Shown: positions 24,881 through 39,690, counted from the first letter of the stretch. The stretch: DNA of 64,000 bases from Rhyacophila brunnea (GCA_022495005.1 JAGYXB010001324.1:1612001-1676000); one strand, 5' to 3'. The notes: generated from the letters alone by a model not told the origin. Numbers and translations are program-made.

Positions 24881-25423
24881 TTAAGTTACCTATTAGTTAT
24901 TTAAATTTTTTTTGCGTTACCTTGTAGGTACACTTAAATGACAAAATCACAAGAATTTGTCAAATCATTAAATTCTGAACGAAAATAATACGTTGATAGT
25001 CGTAATATAAGTTGTGACCCTGCTGTATCCTACAAGAAACGACAATACAATATGTTTTACGACACATAAGTCAAAATGAGTTTCAGAAGGAGCCTCGTAT
25101 CTCATCGGTTTGATCCATTTAAAAAATGTAACAATCCAAGAATCGATGAGCTCGCAGTCAGTGAGGACGCGTGTTTATTCTTTGATCGAGAAATTGACCC
25201 AATTCTACCAGTCTGCGATACGGCACGGTTTTAGTAATTTTTATTAAGGGTTCTAAACCCATTTTTTTTATAGAATGAAAAATTGGGGGAAAATCTTGCC
25301 TTGTGATTGAAGATCACCACTGCATTATAATAACGCCATTGGTATATCATAACGTATTAAATACAAATCATTAATTGCATTAAATTTTCAACCTATAAAA
25401 ACTTTTTTTAATTGGCTTTAACA
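24881..25423. other. Non-coding stretch
   Basis: No feature recognised. Confidence 0.4.
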
Positions 25424-25629
25424 TCACAATAATATGTGGATCTGGGCCACCTCGCGAAGAGGTTTCTAAAGAGATTTTTTTGTTTTACGAGCAATGGATG
25501 GTCACTTCTTGCTCAACCTATTAGATCCATACTCTTTGGTCCAAATACACATTAAAACAATGTGAGTTTTTGATAGACCCGGGACACACGGCATTGTGAG
25601 TATGATGCGTAGCCGCTCGGCCATCGTGG
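25424..25629 (-). repeat. tRNA-derived SINE-like family S1, most complete copy
   Basis: The minus strand begins with ACGATGGCCGAGCGGCTACG, a close match to the A box of tRNA-Ser/Leu type genes (TGGCCGAGCGG). A weak B-box-like GTGTCCCGGGTC follows. The body has AATGTGTATTTGGACC, ATCTAATAGGTTGAGCAAG, CCATTGCTCGTAAA and ends in GAGGTGGCCCAGATC. Related bodies occur at 19756, 20337, 30060 and 44525. The diverged copies argue for an old, dispersed family. Confidence 0.65.
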
Positions 25630-25639
25630 TACATTATAG

Positions 25640-26939
25640 TAATACGCAATATATAACGTAATGCTTTTTTCTTTACGATGAACTTGTCTTGCCACCAGAG
25701 ATTCACACTATCACCGGTCGGCTCTCTGCCCGCTTGCTAAGTTTTCGTAATTTTGGAGGAGTATCACTTGCAAAATATGAATTTGAGCCAATATAGTAGT
25801 TCACAACTTGCAATCCTCAATATTTGACGGGGACGTAATACCATTAATAATATAAGTAGGTACATTTTAAATAATTATTTTTTTTATAAATATCGGTCTA
25901 TAGTGTGATTCAAGACATGAATATTGAAATAATTTTGAAAATAGCTTAGAACTAATTTCGTAAACAGTAGTTAAAAATAAAATGTCTATATTATTTTCTG
26001 GCACCTTAATTTATACGTTGAGAGAAAAATACTAGAATATTAATTGTAGGTACATATTTTACAAAAAGTTTATCGTCTTTTATGGCAATTTTAAGTAATG
26101 GTAGATCTAGAAGATATATTTAACCAATATATAATATATAAAGAAGAATGTTTTCACGACACCATTAAAAAGTGGTAGATTTATAAATTACGAAAAGAAA
26201 GAAAGTGAAATAAATCTCTTTTTAAACAGTGGGTAAGTCTGTAACGGTGAAACTCTCTGGCTGTCTGAAAAGTGTCGAAGTGGCATTGCGATGGAAAGTT
26301 GGAACTGTGTGGGATCGCGGAAACGTGTAAAGTTTCCAAAGTCGATTTATGATGGTGACGGTAGAGAGAAAATACCTACACACTTCACACGAATCAGTCG
26401 TCAATGGCATGGTACAAGATATCGTTATGTCAAAAGTCAAAACTTACTTTAACTCTAGAACACATTTGATTTACCGCAATAATACTGTCTTAATCTGAAA
26501 TTGACTTTTGTTTTATAGTTAGTGGGTACTAATGCATAATAGCGCTTGTACACTGCATCGATTTACTTGTACTAATAGTAAATATTTTAAACTATTTGAG
26601 TCTTTGTTTTTCACAATGAGAAAGCAAAAAAAAAAATATAGACTCAGACTCACAGTTCACCATATTGATAACTACGTTTGAATGGTAATGATAAAGTACC
26701 TACATCCATTTTTTTATCTAGATAAAAGAGTATCATGGCATTACAGCGATTGGCCAATGCGTCCATAATACATAATACATACCTACAAAATTAAAAATGA
26801 CTTAATAACAAATAAAAACTAATGTAACAAGAAAGTAGAAGAGAAAGTATGTTCTTATGCAAATATAAAAGTAACATGGTAAAAACGATTAATTATAAAT
26901 TTAACGGATTTAACACATCCGCATTACATAGTACAGAAA
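25640..26939. other. Non-coding stretch with one anonymous frame
   Basis: The minus strand 26222-26440 has a balanced 72-codon frame containing CEVCRYFLSTVTIINRLWKL. No family, splice site or homologous second copy was found. Confidence 0.3.
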
Positions 26940-27130
26940 AAATAAATCAACATTTTTATAATGACATCAAATAGGTTAATCGCACGATATACAGCATCAT
27001 AAAACATCATATCCATCCTGCAACGGGGTATCATAAATACCGCAGAGTTACGAGTGATACTGGTGGGAAAATGAAAATTAGTATTTGCCAGTATACCTAG
27101 ACGGATTGTAAATAAACCCACGAAGACGTA
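26940..27130. repeat. Anonymous fragment B, copy 1
   Basis: Aligns by eye with 46445-46640 in the same orientation, through CAAATAGGTT, TCATAAAACA, CAGAGTTACGAGTGA and GGGAAAATGAAAATT. On the minus strand a segment NFHFPTSITRNSAVFMI parallels NFHFLTNVTRNSVVFKI in the other copy. Elsewhere this copy needs frameshifts. It is possibly part of a decayed gene or transposon ORF; unidentified. Confidence 0.55.
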
Positions 27131-27992
27131 AAAATAAATGCTTTAAAAGAGCAATCACTCTTTGGGTGGACAGACAGGGATTACATTGATAGCTTAGATA
27201 GATTTAGATAATAAAAATGTCAAAGGTAGTTCATAATAATATACTTATTGAGTTTGAAGACCACTGGTAGAGTGCATGAATTGTAAATGACGTATCATAC
27301 ATTGGGAGCCAGTATTTTTAGAATTTGGTATATCAATATATTATTAAAATCTCGTGGAAAAACATGAGAATATGTTATAGAGAATGAACAAGCATCTTTA
27401 AGTTATTGATTTATGATGTGTAATTTGAATTTCGGATAAGTGATGAAAATTATCTCCTCCTAAGCTTTTTATACCTATATGAAAAAAAAAGCCCGAGAAA
27501 AAATAGGTCCGAGCAGATGACTAATATCATGGTTGAAGAATCTAAAGGCAAACAACCTCGTTGTTACGGTCAGCGGTCTCAAAGGTGGAGATCGCTTTGA
27601 TGATTGCCAACGTTTGCAGGGGAGATGACACTTAAAAAGAAAAATGGCACCTATATCATAAAATTCTATTTTTAATTACGGTCGTTTATCGTAGAAATAT
27701 TCATTAATGTAAATTAGAAGGTTACAAAATTTAAAAAAAAATCTGCATACTATTATCATACTTTTTCAAAAATTTAATTCGGCCAAAAGGTTGTCAATTT
27801 GAATAAACTAATTCTTATACTTTAACTGTGAAATTATGGAGCGATATTTATTCAAACATTAAAAACTCATAAATGCTACGGTGTGATAATATAAATAAAA
27901 AAATATAAATTTTAATCCAAAACTCCCACATTTTTCAGTTAATATAGTATTGTTTGCGTATCTTCATAACAATGTTTTGAAATGCGTTATTT
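27131..27992. other. Non-coding stretch with a possible further RT scrap
   Basis: Around 27485-27640 the plus strand reads QRSQRWRSL after an RP-containing segment. This could be the last residues of another non-LTR ORF, but it is too short to call. Confidence 0.3.
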
Positions 27993-28340
27993 TAAGGCTA
28001 TACTCAGCTGAGGCATGGCCTACAAAGATAGTGACTACGCGACGCGCAGATTGTGCAAACGACGCGTGACGAACAAAACATAATTTGTCATAAATATGCA
28101 ACATGTGTCGATTAGTGTTTTATTAGTAATACTAATAATAATAATACATTCATTGACATGTTTCTTTTTAAAGTAAATGCGTGACGTTTTTTAGTCATCT
28201 TTACACGATTTAAGAATATATTACTCCGACGCCATCACAAAACAAATTGACGTGCTCATAGCTCGACTATCGCTCTCTGATTGGCAACGAGTGCGAAATT
28301 ACGACCCACCTATTGTTGAAAATTATTTGCCGTTTCACGT
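27993..28340 (+). repeat. Dispersed repeat family R3, copy 1
   Basis: Matches 62924-63272 along about 350 bp in the same orientation. Shared blocks include TCAG(C/T)TGAGGCA, ATAATTTGTCATA, TTTTTAGTCATCTTTACACG, CAAATTGACGTG, CAGCTCGAC-type words and GAAAATTATTTGCCGTTTCA. No inverted ends and no conserved reading frame. The class is unknown. Confidence 0.75.
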
Positions 28341-30059
28341 ATTTAAAGTATCCACACAAAAAAATAAAAAAATCAGCAATTTAGATGATTTACAATTAAT
28401 ATATTTATTTAATTAATTTATTATTTATTCTAAATGTTGTCACTTTTGTAACTAGTTTTATATGAAAAATACTTTTATCAAATCAAAGATACCGACATAA
28501 TAATTATCCAAGACAACTAAAAATAATTAAAGGCAAATGTCATTCTTACATTATCGTAAAAATTAGTTGGGTGGAAACTAACGATTCATCATGCTAATAA
28601 AGAAAATCTGGGCAAAGATTTTTTTTCTTACAAGAGAAGATGAATGATTTACTTTGTCGAATATCTTTTACAGCATAAATGTTGAATAGTCAATCTAATA
28701 ACAATCCGATGTGGTCATGGTCATCTACCGAAGTCAATTAGTAATTTTAAATATTATCATATAGATCAGTGTTTCCCCAAGTGAAAGATAAAAAAGGGGG
28801 TGCTAGAAGATATGGGACCAATTGAAAACAAGGAAAAGGAAGGTGGGAGATAGGTTGGCAGCTCAAAACTCCCAAGGATTGACTTGTATGCTGTATGAAT
28901 TATATTGTCTGCGTGTATATGACTAATTGCATCAGGATTTGTCAATGTAAAAAAGCTTAGATGGTATTTAAATGATCTCCAGTATGTGTTATTTTTCATA
29001 TTTTTATGACGTGACATATTTTGCCTCAATGCCAACTATATTAATATGTAGACCGTGATAATGAATTGCGATTTTTTTGCAATGCAATGCCCTAGCTAGC
29101 CTATTCATAATAAAGGAAGATTTTTGAATGCGTATTTTGTTGAATATTTTTACTATTTATTTCAAAATGCAAAAATATCAATTTATAAAATTTACCATAT
29201 TGCAATTGAAGTATAATCAACAACTAGCACAATCATATAAGTTTATAGTTTCATGTCACGACCAACTATATTATAGTGGGCCTTGATTTGACTATATAAG
29301 ATAGCTTATACTTATAGAAAGTTGCGTCATTTTCTTTTTCTTTATCTGTTTTCTAGATTACAAGATTATGTGTGTACTTACATTATGCGTGTTTAAATAA
29401 AAGTTTCATAAAAAATATTTACGAGTACTATAGTAATTTTACTATTGTAATATACATATTGTTTTGTTATTTGATCTACGCCATTCAATCAAAACAAAAA
29501 ATAATAGGTATTTTTTTTGATTTATTATCAGAATGAAATGAATGCTATTACGAAATCTTTGAATGGAAATGAGATTTTGTCCCAGAAATCCCACAATTGT
29601 TCACATGAGAAATAAAAGATGTTTTCCAAGGAGCGGTTCAATCAAATTGTTTTATAGATTAGTTTTTCCAATGTTTTTGTACTTGTTAAGGAATTGATTC
29701 CTAAAGACTTTCAAAGGATACGAAGGATTTGTTTTTATTTGACTTTAATGTTACGACAGAATTAGTTTCCAAAAGAAGTACTACAACTAAATTGGCTTGT
29801 CGTTGTTTTCTTTGCCCTTTCTTTTGCCTATCTTAAAAATTGTCAAGAACTGGTGTGGTAAGAATTTTAATTATCTTCATTTATCTTTGTTAATGAATTT
29901 TATTTCAAATACTAAGGTTATATATATTTATGTACTTATATTTTAATTAATAAAACAAAAGCCATATTAAAATGAACAAAAGGAAAAGATTGATTAATTA
30001 AATTTATTGATCAAATGTTTTTTGATGAAAACTTTTTTAATTGTTTTAATCTTTAAAGT
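28341..30059. other. Non-coding stretch; possible hAT-type end at 28767
   Basis: CAGTGTTTCCCCAAGTG followed by AAAAAAGGGGGTGCTAGA resembles a hAT terminus, but no matching opposite end or target duplication was found within about 1 kb. The 89-codon minus frame at 28766-29035 overlapping it is not recognisable. Confidence 0.3.
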
Positions 30060-30245
30060 AGAGATTTTTTCTCATTGGCTCTACAACCTATTCTTGCTAT
30101 CTCATGGAGACGTTTCCTAACATATTATGTTTGTCACTAGGTCGATTTATTAGGCTTTCGGGTCCAAACACACATTGAAAAACATATGTCAGATGCGGGA
30201 TTCTAAACCAAGATCCACAACTTTACATGTGGATTCGTTACCGAT
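30060..30245 (-). repeat. SINE-like family S1, diverged copy
   Basis: The minus strand has AGAATCCCGC near a B-box-like position, then CAATGTGTGTTTGGACCCG and a degraded GAATAGGTTGTAGAGCCAATG body, in the same order as the 25424-25629 copy. Confidence 0.5.
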
Positions 30246-30868
30246 TTTGTAACAGTATATTAATTTTGAAAGTAGACGCGCTACCCAAATCTTTTTTAGT
30301 TATGATGAGTTATGCATTATTTTGTTTTGCAAAAATAATATTTAAAAAAAATGGTTGTTGATATTATTTCGTTGAGTATGTGTGTAAGTATATATTTTGC
30401 GAACGTGTTTATATGTTGGCATCATTTTTTACGAAACTATTATGTAAATTTAATCGTTGTTGGAATTAGTTATTCAGATGCTTGTTAATTGGTTTTACAT
30501 TATCTAGATACATAAAAAGAAAAAAATACTATATGTAGTACTTATTGCAGGTACTTAGTTTAATAACAATTAGGACCAATTTCATCCGAGAATACAAAGT
30601 ATATAATATTATTATTAGTAATATTATATATTTTGTATCAGTCGAAGATAATTCATTGAAGCATACAAAATCAGTCCTGATTGTTGTTAAACTAAGTGGA
30701 ATAAGTACTACATATTAAATTTTAATTTAATAAAACATTGCTTTTCGTCATAAATTATTGACAGTTACCACGAAACCACGTGTAATAAACTACGAAAGAA
30801 AAATAACGTGAAAAGGTTTCAAAATAAAGCAACGTTAGTTTAAATTTTATTGCATTATTCAATTAGAT
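30246..30868. other. AT-rich non-coding stretch
   Basis: Nothing recognised; includes the 8-bp AATTAGAT duplication of the next element at 30861-30868. Confidence 0.45.
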
Positions 30869-32332
<1,464 letters not shown>

Positions 32333-32340
32333 AATTAGAT

Positions 32341-35145
32341 AGTAGGTATTTACAAAAAAATATTTTACAATAAGACATGGTCTTGATTAAGGATAATCAA
32401 AAAAGCTATCGACTACACGATTGAATTTGTAAAATTGAATATATCTATTCGTGTATGGGGCACGAGTATGATAAAACTTATTGATTGATTCCCAGAAGTT
32501 TTGTATTTTCAGAAATATTAAAAAAACCATAAGTTGATGTATCTACACATTTCCTGTCATTTATTGTCTATAAATGAAAAGCTGTGCAATTAACGTTACT
32601 ATTACAATACTACTATTATTAAAATAGGTGAAGTTGGAAAATTAAAAACTGAATAGGTATGTATATCGAAAAAGATTATGATTTTCTTATAAGACGATGC
32701 TTGAAAAATTACGCGCACACAAGGATTTTGTTTCAGGAAATAATTAAACTGTTTTCCTTGAAAGTAGGCTTAGGATGTTACGAATATTTATAAAAGTGCT
32801 TGTTGGTGACAGGTGTCAAAATATTAGACGCAACGTTACTAGCCTGTTACAGTGACAGGAGAAAATACATTACTTAGCTCAGGATTAATATTTTTTTATG
32901 AAATAAAAAAATCTGTGTAGCCTCCAAGCGGCAAAAGTAAAAGATAATAATTAAAGTGAAAATTAACAAAAATGTGTTACAATACGAAAAAAACTATATT
33001 AGGCTTGCTCACTCGCTAAGCGTATTTTTTTGTAATAATATCTCATCTTGGCTCATAGGTAAGTTAAGTGGTTTTAGATTGATTTCATGTAAGTACAATA
33101 AAGATTTATATATATTATAATTCTTTCGTATTTTTTAGAACAAGGCAATCATTTTATTCTTACACTGAAGAAAAGTTTACATAATAAATAATTTGACAAG
33201 AAAATTATTTAGCTGTTTCCATTGTTCTAAGTATGTTTAAAATTCGTCTCTATTTTTTCGTAAATCGTGTTGCAGTGATAATTTATTATATTTTGTGACG
33301 AATTTTGGTCTCATATATATTGCTTTAAAAGAGTTTTAGGTTGCCGCGGCTGATGAATGTATAAGAAGTTACTATTAATGATATTTTTTTACTCACAATA
33401 AAAATTATCTCAATATGAGTTCATTTTGATTTTTACATGATATTTAAAAGAAAATACTAATATATATAATTAACACATTGGACTTAATACTACATAGACC
33501 ATTTCACTATTTGACAAATTATTAGATTTTTTAGCGTGGTAGTTTCATCAGTTGCAGAATAATAGTATTTTGAAACAATATGGTATTATAAAATTTAAAT
33601 GTGCCTTTTATATTTTTGGCGGTTGACGTTTGGTAATGCACAATATTTGCAATTCTTAATAGTAAATAAGTGTATTTACCAACATTACAATGCGTGATGT
33701 GGTATACTCTTCTACAGATTAAATTTGCATTATAGTAATATCTAGTGGTGTTTATGATATTATAATATACGTCAATGCTTTGGTTCTGGTGAAAGTGAAA
33801 CAAGTACGGTACAAGTCGTATTTTATGCATTTTGTGGTAAATAGTTTAATATATCTATTACCTGTGACATAATAATAATACCTATGTAAATGATTATAAT
33901 ATATTATTGTATAATAATAATAATAATAAAAGTACATTTAATAATATTTATATTCGAATCAAAATGAATTAAGTATCAAAATATTTTTACATAGCATTTT
34001 TATTTAAAATTTAAAAATTATGAAGGTCATTTTCACTGAAAATGAATACTCGAATAGTTATTTTACTATTCAGAACAAAAAGGTAAAAAAAACCTTTTAA
34101 TAAAACCAAGAGCTGTCAATCATCTATTATGAAAAAAAAAACTTTCCTATTTGTCAAGTTATATAAAGTTTTCGGTTATGGTTGAATAAATGAATCGGAA
34201 ATCTATCATATTTCGGAGAGAAAGTTATAGTTTTCTCTCACAGGAAAATAAAAATACGAGTGACAAGAATTAATGGTTCAGTGGATCGATTGAAGTAGTT
34301 GAGAAGTGAATATCATATTACTATTGAAATAATTCTTTAAGAAATAGTTATTATTATTAGTAGGTAATCAAAACAAGGTTATCAAACTATGTGCATAATT
34401 TTGATTACTTCGATGTCCATATTGGCTTATTGTTGATTATAAACAGTTGGCAATATATACTGTTAATATTGACAATTGTTAATTAACATATTATTTTAAA
34501 ATAAATTAAACTTACGAAATATATTATTAATAAATAATTATTTGTAAGTATCACATAAAATGTATTTTTTAAGTATTCGAGGAGCTGATACTATTCACAA
34601 GAGACAATTCTTGATTTTTGACTAACGACTTTGAATCTGGTGAATGGGTTAAAACTTTATGGTTTTGAAACACAGTATTTCTGTTAATTCTACGGAAAAA
34701 AATGTTTCAAAACCATCATAGTTCTACAAAGTAAACGCTAGTTCAATTAATATTATATATATTATGTGTGTTTTTTTCTCTCAATTTGTGTGTTTTGGTG
34801 CAGGAAATTGTCCGAATAGGTTGAATTAATGGATACAACTTAATCCTCTTGCACAGGAAGAACATTTTTACACTGCGGCTTTTTATATGCAGTGTTATGG
34901 AGCAAGAATAGTGATTTAGATTTTTTACGTTTTAAATAGCTTTTATAGGGGTACATTTGAATTTTCTCTATTTAAGAGCGCTGTGCTTGACTTAAGCTAT
35001 AAACTATTCAGGCATAAAGTAAAAGTGAGAGAAAAATCAAGCTTTAGAACTAATTTTGGATGGAAAAAGACCCAGACTCGACTTAAAGCGATAAGGCGCA
35101 ATGAAAAAGACGGTGCGGCCCATAAGATAAATGTTTTTGACTTAC
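32341..35145. other. Non-coding; likely downstream intron of the Cache-domain gene
   Basis: No exon found. It includes a TAA microsatellite at 33911-33930. If the exon at 35146-35329 is real, this is intron on its 3' side. Confidence 0.45.
33911..33930. repeat. TAA trinucleotide microsatellite
   Basis: About six tandem ATA/TAA units. Confidence 0.85.
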
Positions 35146-35329
35146 TTGAAAAAGTAGGTATCGTTGGCGTGCCCAAAAAAGGGAACCGTGTATGTCAGCA
35201 TCCATATGTTTCCACCACCACAATCGTAATAGGGTTTCGACCATTTTCCGTCATCGTATGTAACTGAGAGAATTTCATCGGCCACTCGGTCAGTGTGGGC
35301 GCTCTCGTTGTAAGTATACGTGTTGAAAC
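35146..35329 (-). CDS. Internal exon of a Cache-domain receptor gene (GPR158-like)
   Basis: A 184-bp minus-strand exon with acceptor TTTTCTTTCAG before GTTTCAACACG and donor TTCAA followed by GTAAGT. It holds 60 complete codons with two bases of a split codon at each end, so both introns are in the same phase. The peptide contains RVADEILSVTYDDGKWSKPY, YDCGGGNIW and MLTYTVPFFG. The WxxPYxD ... TYxVPFF pattern is a hallmark of extracellular Cache sensor domains. The cysteine/glycine spacing suggests GPR158/GPR179-type orphan receptors, which are membrane receptors with an N-terminal Cache domain. Assignment to that receptor is inference from memory; other double-Cache proteins remain possible. 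Its composition is far less AT-rich than its flanks and it has no stop, as expected for a conserved exon. Other exons were not found and probably lie outside the window. Confidence 0.75.
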
Positions 35330-38300
35330 CTGAAAGAAAAACAATTCATACGCTTTATAATATAATATCATTTGTAAATAATATGTTTTAGTCAAAATTA
35401 TTGAACACTATAATATGATGCGGCAAACAGATTTTTTAGCTCTGGGTTATTCAAACAAAGCACATTTTTTTAAGTAGAATAACGTACGCCTTACTAGAAG
35501 CAAACTTACAGTTGAATAGAAATTAAAATATAAGTTTAATTATATATATTTAAAGTGTTTTTATTTTGACGTGTCTTACAATAGGCAATATTACTAATTA
35601 CACTAATATAATAATTCAAAAATTGTGGTATTAGTATTGTCCAATTACATTATTTATTCACACAGAGAAAAGTTTTGGAGCATTTTAATAACATATACAA
35701 AACTACAACGCTCTTTAAAGGTTTGTATATATGGGCATAGTACTAATCCACTCACTACTCGCACTAAGAATTCCACTCGTAGTCACAACGTGTAATCTGT
35801 CCAACTAGAGTGTTTAGTAAGAAACGAGAACACGAGCAGGAGTAAACGTCTTTTTTTGTATGTGCTATGATTAGTAGTAAGCCCGTGTAAACATGCCTTA
35901 ATACGATAAACGTCGATGAACTCATTCGTAATAGTGTGGTAAGCAAATATTTTTTAAAACATATAATTTATTCTAAATAGGTACCTATTTTTGTGATTTT
36001 TTTTGCCTATTAAATATTTTTTTAAACTTAGGAAAGATCACTCTGGAGTACTTATTGATAATTTTTCCATAAAAATACTGTGAGTACTTAAGAATTAATA
36101 TTTCCTTACAAGAAAAAGGCTGAACTTAGTGAGTAAGCTCGAAGAAAATTTGAATTACAAATTAATGTTAGTCTATGCAAAAAGTCGGCTGTAGGCAATA
36201 ATAAGCAAATCATTTACTGTTGCCAATAAAATGGACTGCCATTATCATTAGGCACATAATATGTATAATAATGTAATTAGTCTAATATTATATAGGTATA
36301 CTAATAAGAAAAATAAGATTATTGATACTATGAATACACGCGATTTCAAATTGGCGTTAACAAAGTAAATCATGTTGGTACCTATAATATAATATATACG
36401 TCCGGTGACTATTCATTTTATTATTAAACCTGCCTTTGTTATTTAATTATTTGCCATTGAAATATTAATATTATATATTTAAGTAATATTTAGAACTCAT
36501 TGACATGGTAGAGTAGCAGACAATTCTATAAAGAATGTAACGTAGTACGTCATATGATTACAAATACATGCAAACGAATTACAAATAATTTAACACAATT
36601 GAATCGTTTTAAATATTTTAGATTGGTACTTATTGTGTAGAAAACACTGTATTTTATTAGATTTTCTAAGTAATTATTTTCATTTAAAGTATTTTTTGAT
36701 GGACACATTTTCTACTAACATATGAATATTGATTGATTGTTCACCATAATGCACATTTTATATAATGTTTTCAATGAACACACCATCAGATTATTTTACT
36801 GTTGTATTTTCCTATAGCTATATTATATTGTTACTTTTCAATGCAAATTTTTACTATTTTGGATTTCCATAAATTCATTCCATTTTTACTAGATGATCAA
36901 CAGTCACAGCTGTTTTTGGATTTAGCCAAAATGCTTTTATTCAATTCATCGATTGATTGGTATATTTTAAATATTTTTTCCAAAAAGGCATAACTCTAAA
37001 ATGTGTGTCATCCTCTAAAACGTTTGTATCATAAAAGATGTTTTCCTAATATTAAATCACTATTTCTTAATGATTTTATTGATATTCGTATTTACAAATA
37101 TTTCTTGAAATAATGACAGGTTAAATTTTATAAAAAAAACAATAAGAATATAATTATAATTGTGTGTTTGTTGATTAAACGTATTATTTGTTATACAAGA
37201 TTAAAACAATCTGATATATGAGTCACTTAATTTTTAAAAGTCTTTGTAAATAGAACCATATTAAACTTAATTTTACTAGGTTTTATGTAACCTTTTGAAA
37301 TACACCGTAAACAATTACAGCTGTTTTAAGATTTGGTCTAAAATCTTTAATATTATAAATGAAATAATGTGTAAAGTGATACGTTAAATAAATGAAAAAA
37401 AAAATATTTTTGTAAAAAAATAATATTTTTTATAAAAATGAATTCTAGCATAAGTTTAAATAAAATTTTCTTATAAAATGATATATTTTCCGATACAATG
37501 GTGTTTTATAATTATTATTAATTAATCTTCCGATATTCGAAAAAATAATGAAAACTTTACAGAAAATGTCAATATTGAACGACAACTTTATATAAATTGC
37601 CAACACATCGTTTAGGGCACCAACGACATAAAAGATAGGCACATATTTTGGAGATAGGTACCTATATTGTGTTAAAATATTTAGAAAAACGAATTTAAAA
37701 GATTGATTCTCACACTTTTCAATTTTTGGAATATTTTTTTATTTTAACCTGATACTATTTTATTGTCCCAAACAAACATTATATTACATTGATAATTATA
37801 TAAAAAATTAATACATTATATAGAAAAATAATATTATTAATAATGACAGAATGAAACAAAATATGTGACAAAAGGTGTAAGATTAAACAATATAAGTACA
37901 TAAACATAAACCAATAATATAATAATATATACAACTATTGATGTACAAAGTTTTTTTTATTTGAATATAAAATAAATAACAAAAGTAATAATAGAATATT
38001 TAAACTTACCAAAATATGATAGAAAATAGACAAATTAAATTATATTCCTAATTAAATTCAAAAGAGTAGACATGTTTATTTGTTTAATATGACATGTTTC
38101 GAATGTATTTTTTTTAAATTGTTAGAAAAATAAACCGCTAAACTTGCAGTCTTGGTGTTTTTATTTTTTTGTGAAATTTAAAGACAGAATCAAAATTTTA
38201 GATGAGGTTTAAGGTAGTAGATGTGTATAATATGTAAAAGATAGAGCGTTCTTATGTTTTCCTATCTAAATTGCTGAATCAAATTTCAGTTTCTCATAAA

Positions 38301-39403
38301 CGCCAGTTGTTAAGCAAATAAACAGCGGATGTCATATTGAGTTTCAGTTTTTCTATAAAACATAGTGACATGGCCAAACTCAAATTTCAGAAACTAGTTT
38401 AGTTTGTTTGCTAGAATTAATAAAAATACTCTTACTTTAAATTAATAAAACGATATTCGTATTTCATAGTCTGTTTTTTTTAATATATTGAGTCTATCGT
38501 AGTAATTACTGTTTGATTTTACAAAAAAAAAACGTATAAGTAAATAATTGTTTAAAAAATACTACTTTCCACTCGAGCCACGAAAGTATTGATACATTAT
38601 ACATACAAAAATCAAATCAACAATCAAAAGATTCTGAGGTCCTCTATAAAAAAAAGTTTTCTTTAACATCATTGATCATTGTACCTATTAAATTCTTATG
38701 AATAAGTACTGCTATGTATTTCCAAAAGCCGTGTCAAAATTTCACGTGCCAAAAAGTAATGGTGTACTATTAATATATATACGAGTATTTATGAAAAGCA
38801 CTTGGTAATAAATACCTTAGTTAAAATGCAGTTAAACGCCAAAAGTTTAATTTTCATTTATTGTTTTTTCTTCACACTAAACGACCAGCGAGTGTTTGTT
38901 ACGACTGATTTTATTGGCGTTCAAATTTTATAGCTGCGATTAACTCATGTGTAAGTAAATGGTGTACTTTATTGCTTCGGTTGGTTATACAAAAAATATT
39001 TGATATTTATATTTTATTACAAACGTTATGTTATAATTTATAATACTACACATATTCATACGTACCTACGCGAAAAAGGTGACGTCATTTACGTCTCATT
39101 TAAACGAAAAAGGTTACAAGTAAACCCTTTTGATGTTACGTGTATGTTATGTCAGAATAACAATGTATGTCAACATGTGTTACTTCTTTATTTCACGTAA
39201 CATTAATTAATATCTAGTGTTACTTTTTTGCTTGGTAATTAATTGAAAAACGCTTAATGTGGTTTAGCGTTATGTACAGTTGGAATACTGTTTGAATGTA
39301 TAATAGATAACATTGAAAAACATTTTCTTTTCTTGTAGTGTTATACAAAATACTAACGGCTTATTGGGATACTAGCCCCAATCTAGATTTTATAGTTACT
39401 TCT
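35330..39403. other. Non-coding; likely upstream intron of the Cache-domain gene
   Basis: About 4 kb of AT-rich sequence with only short low-complexity frames. No repeat copy of the families defined here was noticed. Confidence 0.45.
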
Positions 39404-39690
39404 TTACTTAAACTGGCAATATAGCTCATTCAAGCCCATGGTCGACTGCACAACCGTCCACCAGGATCTCCATTCCGAGTTCTCACTCCAGTCGGTTATA
39501 CTCAGAATCTCTGCGTCCCTCTTAATGTTATCCACCGATCTTATCCGGGGGCGACTCAGGGACCGAGTGACTATAGGGGTTCCTTTATAAACTTTATGGA
39601 GAGCATTAAATCCATGGCATATAATTAAATGATCAACCCATCTGAGTCTTCGCGCCTTCATGACATTGACCATGTTGGGCTTAAATTATT
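39404..39690 (-). pseudogene. 3' end of a non-LTR retrotransposon reverse transcriptase
   Basis: The minus-strand frame runs KARRLRWVDHLI, then PIVTRSLSRPRIRSVDNIKR, DAEILSITDWSENSEWRSWW and TVVQSTMGL. The RLRW(A/V)(G/D)H, GRPRxRWxD-like and final WRSxV landmarks identify the C-terminus of an endonuclease/RT ORF. The frame is uninterrupted for 89 codons, which suggests it is younger than the others. The 5' remainder is absent. Confidence 0.85.

Noticed and set aside
28767..29110. Complete hAT element starting CAGTGTTTCCCC
   Set aside because: No matching right terminus or 8-bp duplication could be found; left as a possible single end.
35195..35395. 66-codon minus frame and 94-codon plus frame over the Cache exon
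   Set aside because: The plus frame is antisense to the spliced exon; the 66-codon minus frame overlaps the exon in a different frame that does not give the Cache peptide.
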